From assembly GCA_903928835.1 (NCBI GenBank), contig CAIYSK010000248.1, positions 1 to 7,631 of the forward strand: a stretch of DNA of 7,631 bases, given 5' to 3'. Both the position numbers and the translations under genes were made by a program. Below the pieces are notes generated by a model. That model worked only from the letters and a program-made list of their open reading frames with translations, did no database searches and was not told the DNA's origin. Of this stretch, positions 1-6,305 are shown piece after piece; position 1 is the first letter of the stretch, and the number at the start of each line of letters is the position of its first letter. This stretch comes from an uncultured cyanobacterium. Its GTDB lineage: Bacteria; Cyanobacteriota; Cyanobacteriia; PCC-6307; Cyanobiaceae.

Positions 1-441
1 AACCAGTACTGGGGCAGCGACCGGGTGTATCACCACACGGCTCCGGTCAACATGAATTTCGGCATGCGTGAGGCCCTGCGCCTCCTCGCTGAAGAGGGCC
101 TGGAGAACTCCTGGAGCCGCCATCGCAGCAATGCGGAGCTGTTGTGGGCTGGCCTTGAGCACCTTGGCCTGGAGCTCCACGCCCCGGAGCACTTGAGGCT
201 TCCCACCCTCACCACCGTGCGGATCCCAGAAGGGGTTGATGGCAAGGCCTTTACCCTCCACCTGCTCAACAAGCACGGCATTGAGGTGGGCGGCGGCCTC
301 GGTGCTTTAGCTGGCAAGGTTTGGCGGATCGGCCTGATGGGATACAACAGCCAGCCCCAGAATGTGGAAAGGCTCTTGAACCTGTTCGAAACCGAACTGC
401 CGGCTTTTAAAGGCTCCGCCCCAGTTGCCGTCGCTGCTTAA
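1..441 (+). CDS. Alanine/serine-glyoxylate aminotransferase, C-terminal part (5' partial)
   Basis: This is the 3' end of a class V (fold type I) PLP aminotransferase gene. The frame is open from base 1 and ends at TAA 439-441, giving 146 residues. The fragment matches what I remember of the C-terminal half of human AGXT: a W-G-x-D stretch, then YHHTAPVN, an LREAL-like segment, GLENSW, RLPT-TTV, a GGLG loop, and GKVWRIGLMG. The Arg of WRIGL corresponds to the family's substrate-carboxylate-binding Arg. The PLP lysine lies upstream, outside the window. The family moves an amino group from alanine or serine to glyoxylate, making glycine. In a cyanobacterium this would serve photorespiratory glyoxylate disposal. 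The donor amino acid cannot be decided from this fragment. Its last 35 bp overlap the end of the convergent tadA gene. Confidence 0.93.
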   Translation, partial: NQYWGSDRVYHHTAPVNMNFGMREALRLLAEEGLENSWSRHRSNAELLWAGLEHLGLELHAPEHLRLPTLTTVRIPEGVDGKAFTLHLLNKHGIEVGGGLGALAGKVWRIGLMGYNSQPQNVERLLNLFETELPAFKGSAPVAVAA

Positions 442-901
442 ACCAGGCTCCTAATTGTTCTTCCGCCAACTCTTGGCAGATCCCGCCCACCACCTCCATG
501 GCGTGGTGGGCACTGGGGCTTTTGGCCAGATCGAGGCAGCCCCCGAGGGCTCCCCGCTTGCTGTCGCCGGCGGCGAAAACCACCCGTCCCATCCGGGCTT
601 GCACCAGGGCCCCGGCGCACATCGGGCAGGGTTCCAAGGTGACCAGCAAGGTGCAGTCGTTAAAGCGCCAATCGCTCCTCAGCCGGGCGGCTTGGCCTAG
701 GGCGGTGAGTTCCGCATGGCCCAGGGGGTCATTGCCGAGATGTCGGCTGTTGCTGCCCCAGCCGATGCAGTGGCCCGATCCACTCAATACCGCTGCGGCC
801 ACGGGAATTTCCCCCTGTTGGCCCACCCGCTCGCCGTGGCGCAGCAGGCGTGCCATCCAGAATTCGAGCGTCTCGGGGCTCAAGGGATTGGGCTTGGTCA
901 T
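407..901 (-). CDS. tadA: tRNA-specific adenosine deaminase TadA
   Basis: TadA deaminates adenosine 34 to inosine in the anticodon of tRNA-Arg(ACG), so that one tRNA reads several CGN codons. It is a cytoplasmic zinc enzyme. The 164-residue product has the cytidine/deoxycytidylate deaminase-fold signature. HAE is at residues 62-64, giving the zinc-binding His62 and catalytic Glu64. PCPMC is at 91-95, giving zinc ligands Cys92 and Cys95. A basic WFKQRR-type tail follows, and the length is normal for the family. I chose the ATG at 901 because AAGGGA lies just upstream and residues before it align with nothing expected of TadA. An in-frame ATG at 1021 would add 40 residues antisense to the neighbouring decarboxylase. 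The gene is convergent with the aminotransferase (35-bp overlap) and divergent from the decarboxylase (33 bp between start codons). Confidence 0.95.
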   Translation of the reverse strand: MTKPNPLSPETLEFWMARLLRHGERVGQQGEIPVAAAVLSGSGHCIGWGSNSRHLGNDPLGHAELTALGQAARLRSDWRFNDCTLLVTLEPCPMCAGALVQARMGRVVFAAGDSKRGALGGCLDLAKSPSAHHAMEVVGGICQELAEEQLGAWFKQRRQLGRSL

Positions 902-904
902 CCA

Positions 905-910
905 TCCCTT
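905..910 (-). promoter_or_regulatory. Ribosome binding site of tadA
   Basis: Read on the minus strand, AAGGGA lies three bases before the ATG at 901. The spacing is short, but it supports this start over the in-frame ATG at 1021. The whole site sits in the 33-bp divergent gap (902-934). I see no convincing -10/-35 pair in that gap, so promoters for the two divergent genes probably reach into each other's coding sequence. Confidence 0.5.
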
Positions 911-924
911 GTAGCCCAACCCCC

Positions 925-929
925 AAAGG
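925..929 (+). promoter_or_regulatory. Ribosome binding site of the PLP decarboxylase gene
   Basis: AAAGG lies five bases before the ATG at 935. It is the main reason for choosing that start over the ATG at 716, since the frame stays open upstream across tadA. Confidence 0.5.
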
Positions 930-934
930 CCAGA

Positions 935-2374
935 ATGGTTGGATCTGAGCGTTCCCTGTTGGCAAGCGCGCCACCTGAGCCCCAAGCCCGCCAGCCCCTT
1001 CCCTTCGCCCAGCCGGATCACCTGGATCCAGGGCTGCAGCAGTTCCTTGAGCAGGCCAGTGCCCAGCTCTGCCGTTGGTTGGGCACGGCATCTGAGCGCT
1101 CGCCCCTACCGGGCTTGAGCGTGTTGCCGGAGGTGGAGCCCCAGCTTTTGGGCCTCGGCCATGGCGCCCTCTTGGCCGATCTCCAGCTGGTGATGGACGG
1201 GGCCTACAACCCCAACCATCCAGGGGCCATGGCCCACCTCGATCCCCCTCCTCTGGGGGCTTCTGTGGTGGGGGATTTGATCTGTGCCGGTCTGAACAAC
1301 AATTTGCTCGCTGAGGAGCTCTCCCCCAGCTTGACCCGCCTGGAAAGGAGCATGCTGGCCTGGCTCGCCAAACGGCTGGGCCTGCCGTCGGGGAGTGGGG
1401 GCGTTGCTGCGAGCGGGGGAACCCTGTCGAATTTGATGGCCCTGGTGACGGCCCGCCGCTCGAGGGGCCTGCAGAGCTGCCCTGAGGCGGTGGTCATCAC
1501 CAGCGCAGACGCCCATGTCTCCTTGGCCAAATCGCTCGCGGTGATGGGCCTGCCGCCGGAAGCGCTGCAGGTGATCGCGGTCGACGATTCCGGCTGCCTG
1601 CAGGTTGATCATCTGCAGGATCGGCTGGAGGCGTTGCAGGCTGCGGGGCGCCCCGTGATTGCCGTGGTGGCCACGGCGGGCACCACCGTGCGGGGAGCCG
1701 TTGACCCCCTTGGGGCCATGGCGGAGCTTTGTCAACGCTTTGGGGTGTGGCTCCACGTGGATGGGGCTATTGGAGCGGTGTTTGCCCTTGCCGAGGGCCA
1801 TCGCCACCGGGTGGAGGGCCTTGCGGCCGCCGATTCGATCACCCTGAATCCCCAGAAGCTCCTGGGCATCACCAAAACCTCATCGCTCCTACTGCTGGCC
1901 CAACCCCAGGCGCTTTCGGAAACGTTCCAAACGGGCTTGCCCTACATGGAGCCCAGTTGGGGCGGGGGCCATGGGGGAGAAACGGGCCTCCAGGGCACCA
2001 GGCCAGCTGAGATCCTCAAGCTTTGGCTGGGCTTGCGTCAGCTTGGGCTGGAGGGGATCGAGACCATTTTGGATGGGGCGATTGCCCGCCGCCGCCAGCT
2101 GCAAGCCCTATTGGCGGCAGATGATCGCCTGCAGGTTCGCTCGGGCCCCATGCACCTGGTGGCGTTCACGCCCCTGGGGAGCGATGCCCTGGCCGCCGAC
2201 CAGTGGAGCCAACGCACCCGCCAGGCGCTGCTCGCCAGCGACCTGATGCTGTCCAGGCCCCACTACCAAGGCAGGCACCACCTCAAGGCGGTCTTGGGCA
2301 ATCCCCATACCCAACCCCACCATTTAGCCCGGTTGGCCCAGGTGGTTCAGGCCGAATGGGGGCTGGTGCCGTGA
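935..2374 (+). CDS. Group II PLP-dependent amino acid decarboxylase, substrate unknown
   Basis: The 479-residue product belongs to the fold type I, group II decarboxylases, which include aromatic amino acid, 2,4-diaminobutyrate, sulfinoalanine and glutamate decarboxylases. Landmarks appear in order: an N-N-x-L/SP-x-x-T-R-L-E segment, GGTLSNLMAL, AHVSLAKSL with His194 (PLP-stacking His), GTTVRGAVDP, HVDG with Asp276 (contacts the pyridine nitrogen), and NPQK with Lys308 (Schiff-base Lys). A G-L-Q-G-T-R stretch at 351-356 and K-L-W-L-G-L-R follow. These positions parallel His192, Asp271 and Lys303 of mammalian DOPA decarboxylase. The residue before the lysine is Gln307, where His is usual. ATG 935 gives a normal family length and has AAAGG upstream. 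The stop overlaps the GTG of the next gene, which suggests coupled translation. The substrate cannot be read from the sequence. A product such as a diamine or beta-alanine is only a possibility. Confidence 0.88.
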   Translation: MVGSERSLLASAPPEPQARQPLPFAQPDHLDPGLQQFLEQASAQLCRWLGTASERSPLPGLSVLPEVEPQLLGLGHGALLADLQLVMDGAYNPNHPGAMAHLDPPPLGASVVGDLICAGLNNNLLAEELSPSLTRLERSMLAWLAKRLGLPSGSGGVAASGGTLSNLMALVTARRSRGLQSCPEAVVITSADAHVSLAKSLAVMGLPPEALQVIAVDDSGCLQVDHLQDRLEALQAAGRPVIAVVATAGTTVRGAVDPLGAMAELCQRFGVWLHVDGAIGAVFALAEGHRHRVEGLAAADSITLNPQKLLGITKTSSLLLLAQPQALSETFQTGLPYMEPSWGGGHGGETGLQGTRPAEILKLWLGLRQLGLEGIETILDGAIARRRQLQALLAADDRLQVRSGPMHLVAFTPLGSDALAADQWSQRTRQALLASDLMLSRPHYQGRHHLKAVLGNPHTQPHHLARLAQVVQAEWGLVP

Positions 2375-2619
2375 GTCAGACCCCAAGTGACCGCCGCCGG
2401 CGCTGGGTGGCAATCACCACCGGCGTGATTTCGGTGTTGATCGGCGTTCTCTACCTGGTGTTGATCACCGTGTTGGATAGCCGCGGTCCCATGCTGCCAC
2501 CGCCGCCGGAGGCTCTGGGTCTGAGTGCTGATGCGGGGGACACCCCTGCCCCTAGGCCTTTGGGGGGCGGGGGGGAAGTTGTCGATCCTTCTCCCGGAGG
2601 GGCTGCACCACCCGGTTGA
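2371..2619 (+). CDS. Small single-helix membrane protein, conserved-hypothetical type
   Basis: I do not recognise a named family. From GTG 2371 the product has 82 residues: a short basic N-terminus ending in an RRRRW cluster, one hydrophobic helix (about residues 13-34), then an LDSRGPM-PPPPEAL segment and a low-complexity tail rich in Pro, Gly and Ala. By the positive-inside rule the N-terminus should be cytoplasmic and the Pro-rich tail outside. The GTG overlaps the decarboxylase stop (GTGA), which points to translational coupling. An ATG at 2356 would add five residues, and neither start has a strong Shine-Dalgarno sequence. The last 68 bp run antisense to the end of the GTPase gene, through a G-rich tract. 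The compositionally biased tail may be poorly conserved. I infer that the membrane helix and the PPPPEAL segment are the functional part. Confidence 0.7.
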   Translation: MSQTPSDRRRRWVAITTGVISVLIGVLYLVLITVLDSRGPMLPPPPEALGLSADAGDTPAPRPLGGGGEVVDPSPGGAAPPG

Positions 2620-4207
2620 AGGCCACGGCCAGAAAGTTACGCAGGGCCCCTTCCCGGCGGCCGAGGTCGTAGTGCTGCTGCACCACGTTTTGGATACCCC
2701 CATCCCCCCAGTCCTGGTCCCGTTCGAAGTAGGTAATGAAACTCAGCCCTGCGACCCGCGTGAGCCAGGCCGCACTCACGGCCTGAATGGCCCGGCTCAG
2801 CAGCAGGGCTGGCAGGTTGAGGGTTAGGGCCGCTGAGATCAGGCTGACGCCCCCCTTGATGAGGCCCAGACCCGCCAAGGTGCGGCCCACGGATAGGGCG
2901 AGGTCCTGGGCACTTTGACGGCTGAGGCTGATGCCATAGACCCGGGCGATCTCCACCACCATTTGGGCATTGACGGCCGCTGCCCCCAGCAGATCGATGC
3001 CTGGTAGCGGCGTCACCGCCAAGACCCCCGCACCGATCCACATGTAGCGATCCACGATGGTTTCGGCGTCGCTGCGCCGTTGCTTGGCCAGCAGGGAGCG
3101 ACTGGCCTCGCCCAGTTGCAGGCACTGCAACAGCAGGTTGTCGGCGATCAATTCCTCCCCATCGGCATGCAACACCGAGGCAATCCGGCGGAGCAAGGCT
3201 TCCACCTCCGGCTTGGGTTGTAGGGGAAGGGAGCCAGGCATGGGAATGGTTTGGGGCGCGGCACTGGCAGGGATCACGTCCTCGGGGGCAATCGTGCCGC
3301 GGGTCCGTTCCCTGAGCAGGGTGAGCAGCCGCTGCTCCTCCTGTTCGCCCCGTAAATCGCACTTGTTCAAGACCAGCATCAACCGCTTGCCCAAGGCCGC
3401 TAGCGCTTCAAACACCTCCATCTCTGCAGCCCGTAAATCCCCATCCACCACCAGCAACAGCAGGTCGGCGCGGCTGGCTTGCTCCCGGGCGAGCTGCTCG
3501 CGATCGTCCCCGCCGGCGCCGCCCTCCAAAATCCCCGGCGTGTCCACCATCCAAACGCCCCGCTGCAGGCCCTTGAGCCGCAGTCGATAGCGCTCGGTTT
3601 TGGAGGTGGATCCCATCGCGGCGTTCACCTCCCCCACCAATTGCTTTAACAGCGCCCTGATCAGGGAGGTTTTGCCGGCTGATCCGGTGCCAAACAGCAC
3701 AATCACCAGATCGCCCCGCTCCAGTTCTGTCTGCATGCGGGCCCTTTCCTGGCGCAGGGCTTCCCGCTCGACGGCGTCTCGAACCCGCTCGAGGGTTTGG
3801 TCGATGGCGGCCAAATTTTGCTGGGCGGCTTCCCGTCGGTTTTGGGGCGCTTCAGGAACCGCTGTTGGACCCTTAGGGGAGCGGTTGGCCAGGCCTGCGC
3901 GAACCCAGGGCCAGGCCAATTGGACCAGGAACAGGGCCGCGCCCGCAAACAACACAAACACCACGGGCCCCACCAACCCGTAGGGCAACACCGTGCTGAG
4001 CTGCCACACCAGTTGGTTGAACAGCTGCAGCACCATCCCCAGGCCGATCAGACCCAGGAGGGCCAGACCGCCAACCAACCAAAGGCGGGTGCGCAGGTTC
4101 AAGGGGTTAGGGATTGGTTGCTCGGATGATCTCGCCCCAGAGCCCTGCGGCAAGGGCACTGGAGGCATGGGTGGGGCTGTTGTCGTCATTGCCAAGCCAG
4201 ATGCCAA
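2552..4207 (-). CDS. Membrane-anchored GTPase with C-terminal DUF697 domain
   Basis: The 551-residue product is an Era/TrmE-like P-loop GTPase carried between membrane segments and a YcjF/DUF697-type domain. After a Pro-rich start there are two hydrophobic helices (about 43-65 and 76-98) and a charged, probably coiled-coil stretch (about 123-165). The GTPase motifs follow: G1 G-T-G-S-A-G-K-T-S (173-181), G3 DTPG (222-225), G4 NKCD (281-284) and G5 SAA (315-317). Residues about 380-500 form the hydrophobic DUF697 region with PLPGIDLLG. All nucleotide-binding motifs are intact, so it should bind GTP. The cellular role of this type is not established. It is the last gene of the bioY-lspA-PBP cluster. 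The start is uncertain: ATG 4207 overlaps the PBP gene by 101 bp, and ATGs at 4189 and 4168, GTG 4159 or TTG 4102 are possible. None has a good Shine-Dalgarno sequence, and the first helix survives in every case. Confidence 0.9.
   Translation of the reverse strand: MASGLAMTTTAPPMPPVPLPQGSGARSSEQPIPNPLNLRTRLWLVGGLALLGLIGLGMVLQLFNQLVWQLSTVLPYGLVGPVVFVLFAGAALFLVQLAWPWVRAGLANRSPKGPTAVPEAPQNRREAAQQNLAAIDQTLERVRDAVEREALRQERARMQTELERGDLVIVLFGTGSAGKTSLIRALLKQLVGEVNAAMGSTSKTERYRLRLKGLQRGVWMVDTPGILEGGAGGDDREQLAREQASRADLLLLVVDGDLRAAEMEVFEALAALGKRLMLVLNKCDLRGEQEEQRLLTLLRERTRGTIAPEDVIPASAAPQTIPMPGSLPLQPKPEVEALLRRIASVLHADGEELIADNLLLQCLQLGEASRSLLAKQRRSDAETIVDRYMWIGAGVLAVTPLPGIDLLGAAAVNAQMVVEIARVYGISLSRQSAQDLALSVGRTLAGLGLIKGGVSLISAALTLNLPALLLSRAIQAVSAAWLTRVAGLSFITYFERDQDWGDGGIQNVVQQHYDLGRREGALRNFLAVAFNRVVQPLREKDRQLPPRPPKA
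2562..2575. repeat. G-rich homopolymeric tract (G6-C-G7)
   Basis: Six Gs, one C and seven Gs in a row lie inside the 68-bp overlap of two convergent genes. On the plus strand they encode part of the glycine run of the small membrane protein. On the minus strand they encode part of the Pro-rich tail of the GTPase. Such runs are prone to polymerase slippage and also to sequencing error. Confidence 0.8.
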
Positions 4208-6305
4208 TCACCCAGTGGCGCCTTGGTTCGTAACCGATGAACAGCAGGTCACGACCCCCGTTGGTGGTGCCTGTTTTGCCCCCCTCCTGGCCGCCCAGGT
4301 AGGCGGGGTTTCCGGTGCCCCGTTGCACCACGGCGCGGAGCAGTTGTTGCATGGTCTGGGCTTGGGCCACCGTGGCGATGCGCCGGCCTGGGGTGCTGGT
4401 TGGTTGACTGTTTAGGGTTGGATTGCTTCCAGCTGGATTGGTTGCAGCTGGCCTGCATTGGGCCCCCGTGGTTCCCGTACAGGCTTCCGCATCGGTGAGT
4501 CGGCGGATGGTGGTTGGGGCATGCCAAACACCGTTGTTGGCTATGGCCCCATAGGCACTGGTGAGTTCCACCAGGTTCACTTCGCTCTGGCCCAGTACCA
4601 GCCCTGGCACCGGTGCCAGGGGGCCAGTGATGCCGAGATCAAGGGCCTTCTGCACCACGGCTTCCAAGCCGACGCGCTGGCCCACGCGCAACGCTGCGGT
4701 GTTGCTGCTGCTAGCAAAGGCAGAGCTCAGGCTGAGCAGGCCCCGGCAGTCGGAGCCATAGAACTGACCACGCAAGAGCAGCGGTGAACAGCTGATCGAA
4801 TCGCCCGGTTTGGCACCCTTCTCAATGGCGACCAGATAGGGAAACAGCTTGAAGGCGCTCCCCGGTTGCCTGAGCGCCATCGAAGCCCGATTGAACTGAC
4901 TTTGGCGGTAATCGCGGCCACCGGCAATGGCGAGGATGCCACCGTTACGGCTATCCAATGCCACCACTGCTCCCTCTTGAACACCAAGGCCACGACTTGC
5001 TGCTAGCCGTTGCCGCAGCAGCTGTTCAATGTGGGTTTGCAGGGTGGGGTTCAGGTAGGTATCGATGAGGAAATTTCCCTCCGAGGCCACACTGCTCCCG
5101 ACGGACTGTTCAAGATCCCGGCGCACTTGATCGGTGTAGAAGGGAGCCCCTTTGCGTTGTTGATAGGCCTTGCAGGCATTGGGGGCAAGCTGGATGGCAC
5201 TGCGCCTCGCTTGCCTGGCTTGGTCGTCGCTGATCCGACCGGTGTCGGCCATCTTGGCCAGCACGCTGTTGCGGGCTTCCAGGGCGGCGGCTGGATCGAA
5301 GCAGGGGTCGTAGCCGTTCGGCGATGGAAGCAGGCCCACCAGGAGGGCGGCTTCCGGCAGGGTGAGCTCTGCAGCCTGGTGGCCGAAGTAATGGCGTGAG
5401 GCGTCTTCAAAGCCCCAGCCCACCCCGAGGTAAACCCGGTTGAGATAGCTCAACAGCAAATCCCTTTTGCTAAATCGGGCTTCGATTTGCAGGGCCACCA
5501 GCAATTCCCGCCATTTGCGCTCCAGGGTTTCCCCCTGGCCAACCTGGTCGGGATAGAGGGTGCGCGCCAGCTGTTGGGTCAAGGTGCTGCCCCCTTCCAG
5601 CACGCGACCCCCCACCAGATTGGTGAGCAGGGCCCGGGCGGTGCCCACTGGATCGACCCCTGGATGCCACCAGAAGCGACTGTCCTCGCTCGCCAGCAAG
5701 GCATCGATCAAGACCGCCGGGTAATGGCGCAAGCCATTGGGTTCGTGGTGCCGCAGGGCATCCACAGAGGTGATGGGTTTGCCCGCTTGGTCGTAGAGCA
5801 CCAGGGGCCCCCGCACGCTGGCCAGGCTGCCCCGGATGGGGGATTGGGTCACCGAGATCCCAAGCACCATCAAGCCACTGGCGGCCAGGGTGGCCAGGCC
5901 AAGGCTGGCTGAACGCACCAGCTTGTGGAGTTTGGGGATCGGTCGGATTTGGAAATCCAGTTCTGGCAGCCCGGCCTGCTGGCTGGGGCCAAAGCGAACG
6001 TTGTCGCCGTCGCTCAGCAGCAACTGGCGGATGCGTCGCCCCTGCCACCACAGGCCATTGGTCGAGGCCTGGTCACTGAGGAGCCAGTTATGGCCCCGTT
6101 GTTCAAGCAGGGCATGGTGGCGACTGACGGCGCTGTGGTCGATCTTGATCTGACAATCGCTATCGCGACCGATTTGATAGGCACCGCCATGGAGGGGCAC
6201 CACCCTGGGCGGCTGGCCTGGCAGGTGCACCAACACCTGGACCTGGGCGGGCTGGATCAGCCGCCGCCAGCGCCGGCCAAGGGCTTCAAGCGCTGCGCTT
6301 GCCAT
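4107..6305 (-). CDS. Class A penicillin-binding protein (PBP1A-type) with N-terminal FHA domain
   Basis: This bifunctional peptidoglycan synthase polymerises lipid II glycan strands and cross-links stem peptides outside the cytoplasmic membrane. The 732-residue product starts with an FHA domain (about 22-120) that keeps the phosphothreonine-reading residues: Gly46-Arg47, Ser61-Arg62-x-His64 and Asn83-Gly84. One membrane helix (about 132-154) follows. The GT51 glycosyltransferase domain (about 165-335) has catalytic Glu207 in E-D-S-R-F-W-W-H-P-G and the E-G-G-S-T-L-T-Q-Q motif (238-245). The transpeptidase has S-A-F-K (nucleophile Ser483, Lys486), S-S-N (533-535) and KTGT (677-680). Both enzymatic halves look active. 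A low-complexity insert (about 607-641) sits before the KTG motif. The ATG at 6305 has TGAGGAG upstream and overlaps the lspA end by 20 bp. FHA placement before the helix puts it in the cytoplasm, where it could bind phosphorylated partners (inference). Confidence 0.95.
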   Translation of the reverse strand: MASAALEALGRRWRRLIQPAQVQVLVHLPGQPPRVVPLHGGAYQIGRDSDCQIKIDHSAVSRHHALLEQRGHNWLLSDQASTNGLWWQGRRIRQLLLSDGDNVRFGPSQQAGLPELDFQIRPIPKLHKLVRSASLGLATLAASGLMVLGISVTQSPIRGSLASVRGPLVLYDQAGKPITSVDALRHHEPNGLRHYPAVLIDALLASEDSRFWWHPGVDPVGTARALLTNLVGGRVLEGGSTLTQQLARTLYPDQVGQGETLERKWRELLVALQIEARFSKRDLLLSYLNRVYLGVGWGFEDASRHYFGHQAAELTLPEAALLVGLLPSPNGYDPCFDPAAALEARNSVLAKMADTGRISDDQARQARRSAIQLAPNACKAYQQRKGAPFYTDQVRRDLEQSVGSSVASEGNFLIDTYLNPTLQTHIEQLLRQRLAASRGLGVQEGAVVALDSRNGGILAIAGGRDYRQSQFNRASMALRQPGSAFKLFPYLVAIEKGAKPGDSISCSPLLLRGQFYGSDCRGLLSLSSAFASSSNTAALRVGQRVGLEAVVQKALDLGITGPLAPVPGLVLGQSEVNLVELTSAYGAIANNGVWHAPTTIRRLTDAEACTGTTGAQCRPAATNPAGSNPTLNSQPTSTPGRRIATVAQAQTMQQLLRAVVQRGTGNPAYLGGQEGGKTGTTNGGRDLLFIGYEPRRHWVIGIWLGNDDNSPTHASSALAAGLWGEIIRATNP
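4383..4487 (-). other. Low-complexity Asn/Thr/Pro/Gly insert in the PBP transpeptidase domain
   Basis: Residues about 607-641 of the PBP are rich in Thr, Asn, Pro, Gly and Ser, and lie between the SxN and KTG motifs. The stretch has the look of a flexible exported loop. It contains a 15-bp tandem duplication and two cysteines (609 and 617). Confidence 0.6.
4420..4449 (-). repeat. 15-bp imperfect tandem duplication inside the PBP gene
   Basis: Bases 4420-4434 and 4435-4449 are adjacent copies of a 15-bp unit differing at two positions (C to G in both). They encode consecutive five-residue units, AATNP and AGSNP, in the low-complexity insert. The unit length keeps the frame, so copy number could change without inactivating the enzyme. 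Confidence 0.75.

Noticed and set aside
498..914. 138-codon plus-strand open frame over tadA
   Set aside because: It is a GC-rich shadow antisense to the conserved HAE and PCxxC regions, with no recognisable protein features.
716..934. In-frame upstream extension of the decarboxylase starting at ATG 716
   Set aside because: It lies antisense to the conserved part of tadA, has no family-like sequence and would make the protein 73 residues too long. ATG 935 has a Shine-Dalgarno site.
902..1021. 40-residue N-terminal extension of TadA from ATG 1021
   Set aside because: It would overlap the decarboxylase start and has no TadA-like sequence. ATG 901 gives the usual length.
1106..1807. 233-codon minus-strand open frame across the decarboxylase
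   Set aside because: It is a His/Gln/Arg-rich shadow of a clearly real gene, with no domain, coupling or ribosome binding site.
2590..2602. Possible terminator around the CTCCCGGAG palindrome between the convergent genes
   Set aside because: The stem is very short and no U-tract follows on either strand.
2637..3362. 241-codon minus-strand frame inside the GTPase gene
   Set aside because: It is an alternative-frame shadow with biased Gly/Arg/Pro/His composition. The GTPase frame carries all the motifs.
5470..6051. 193-codon minus-strand frame inside the PBP gene
   Set aside because: It is a shadow frame overlapping the well-supported glycosyltransferase region.
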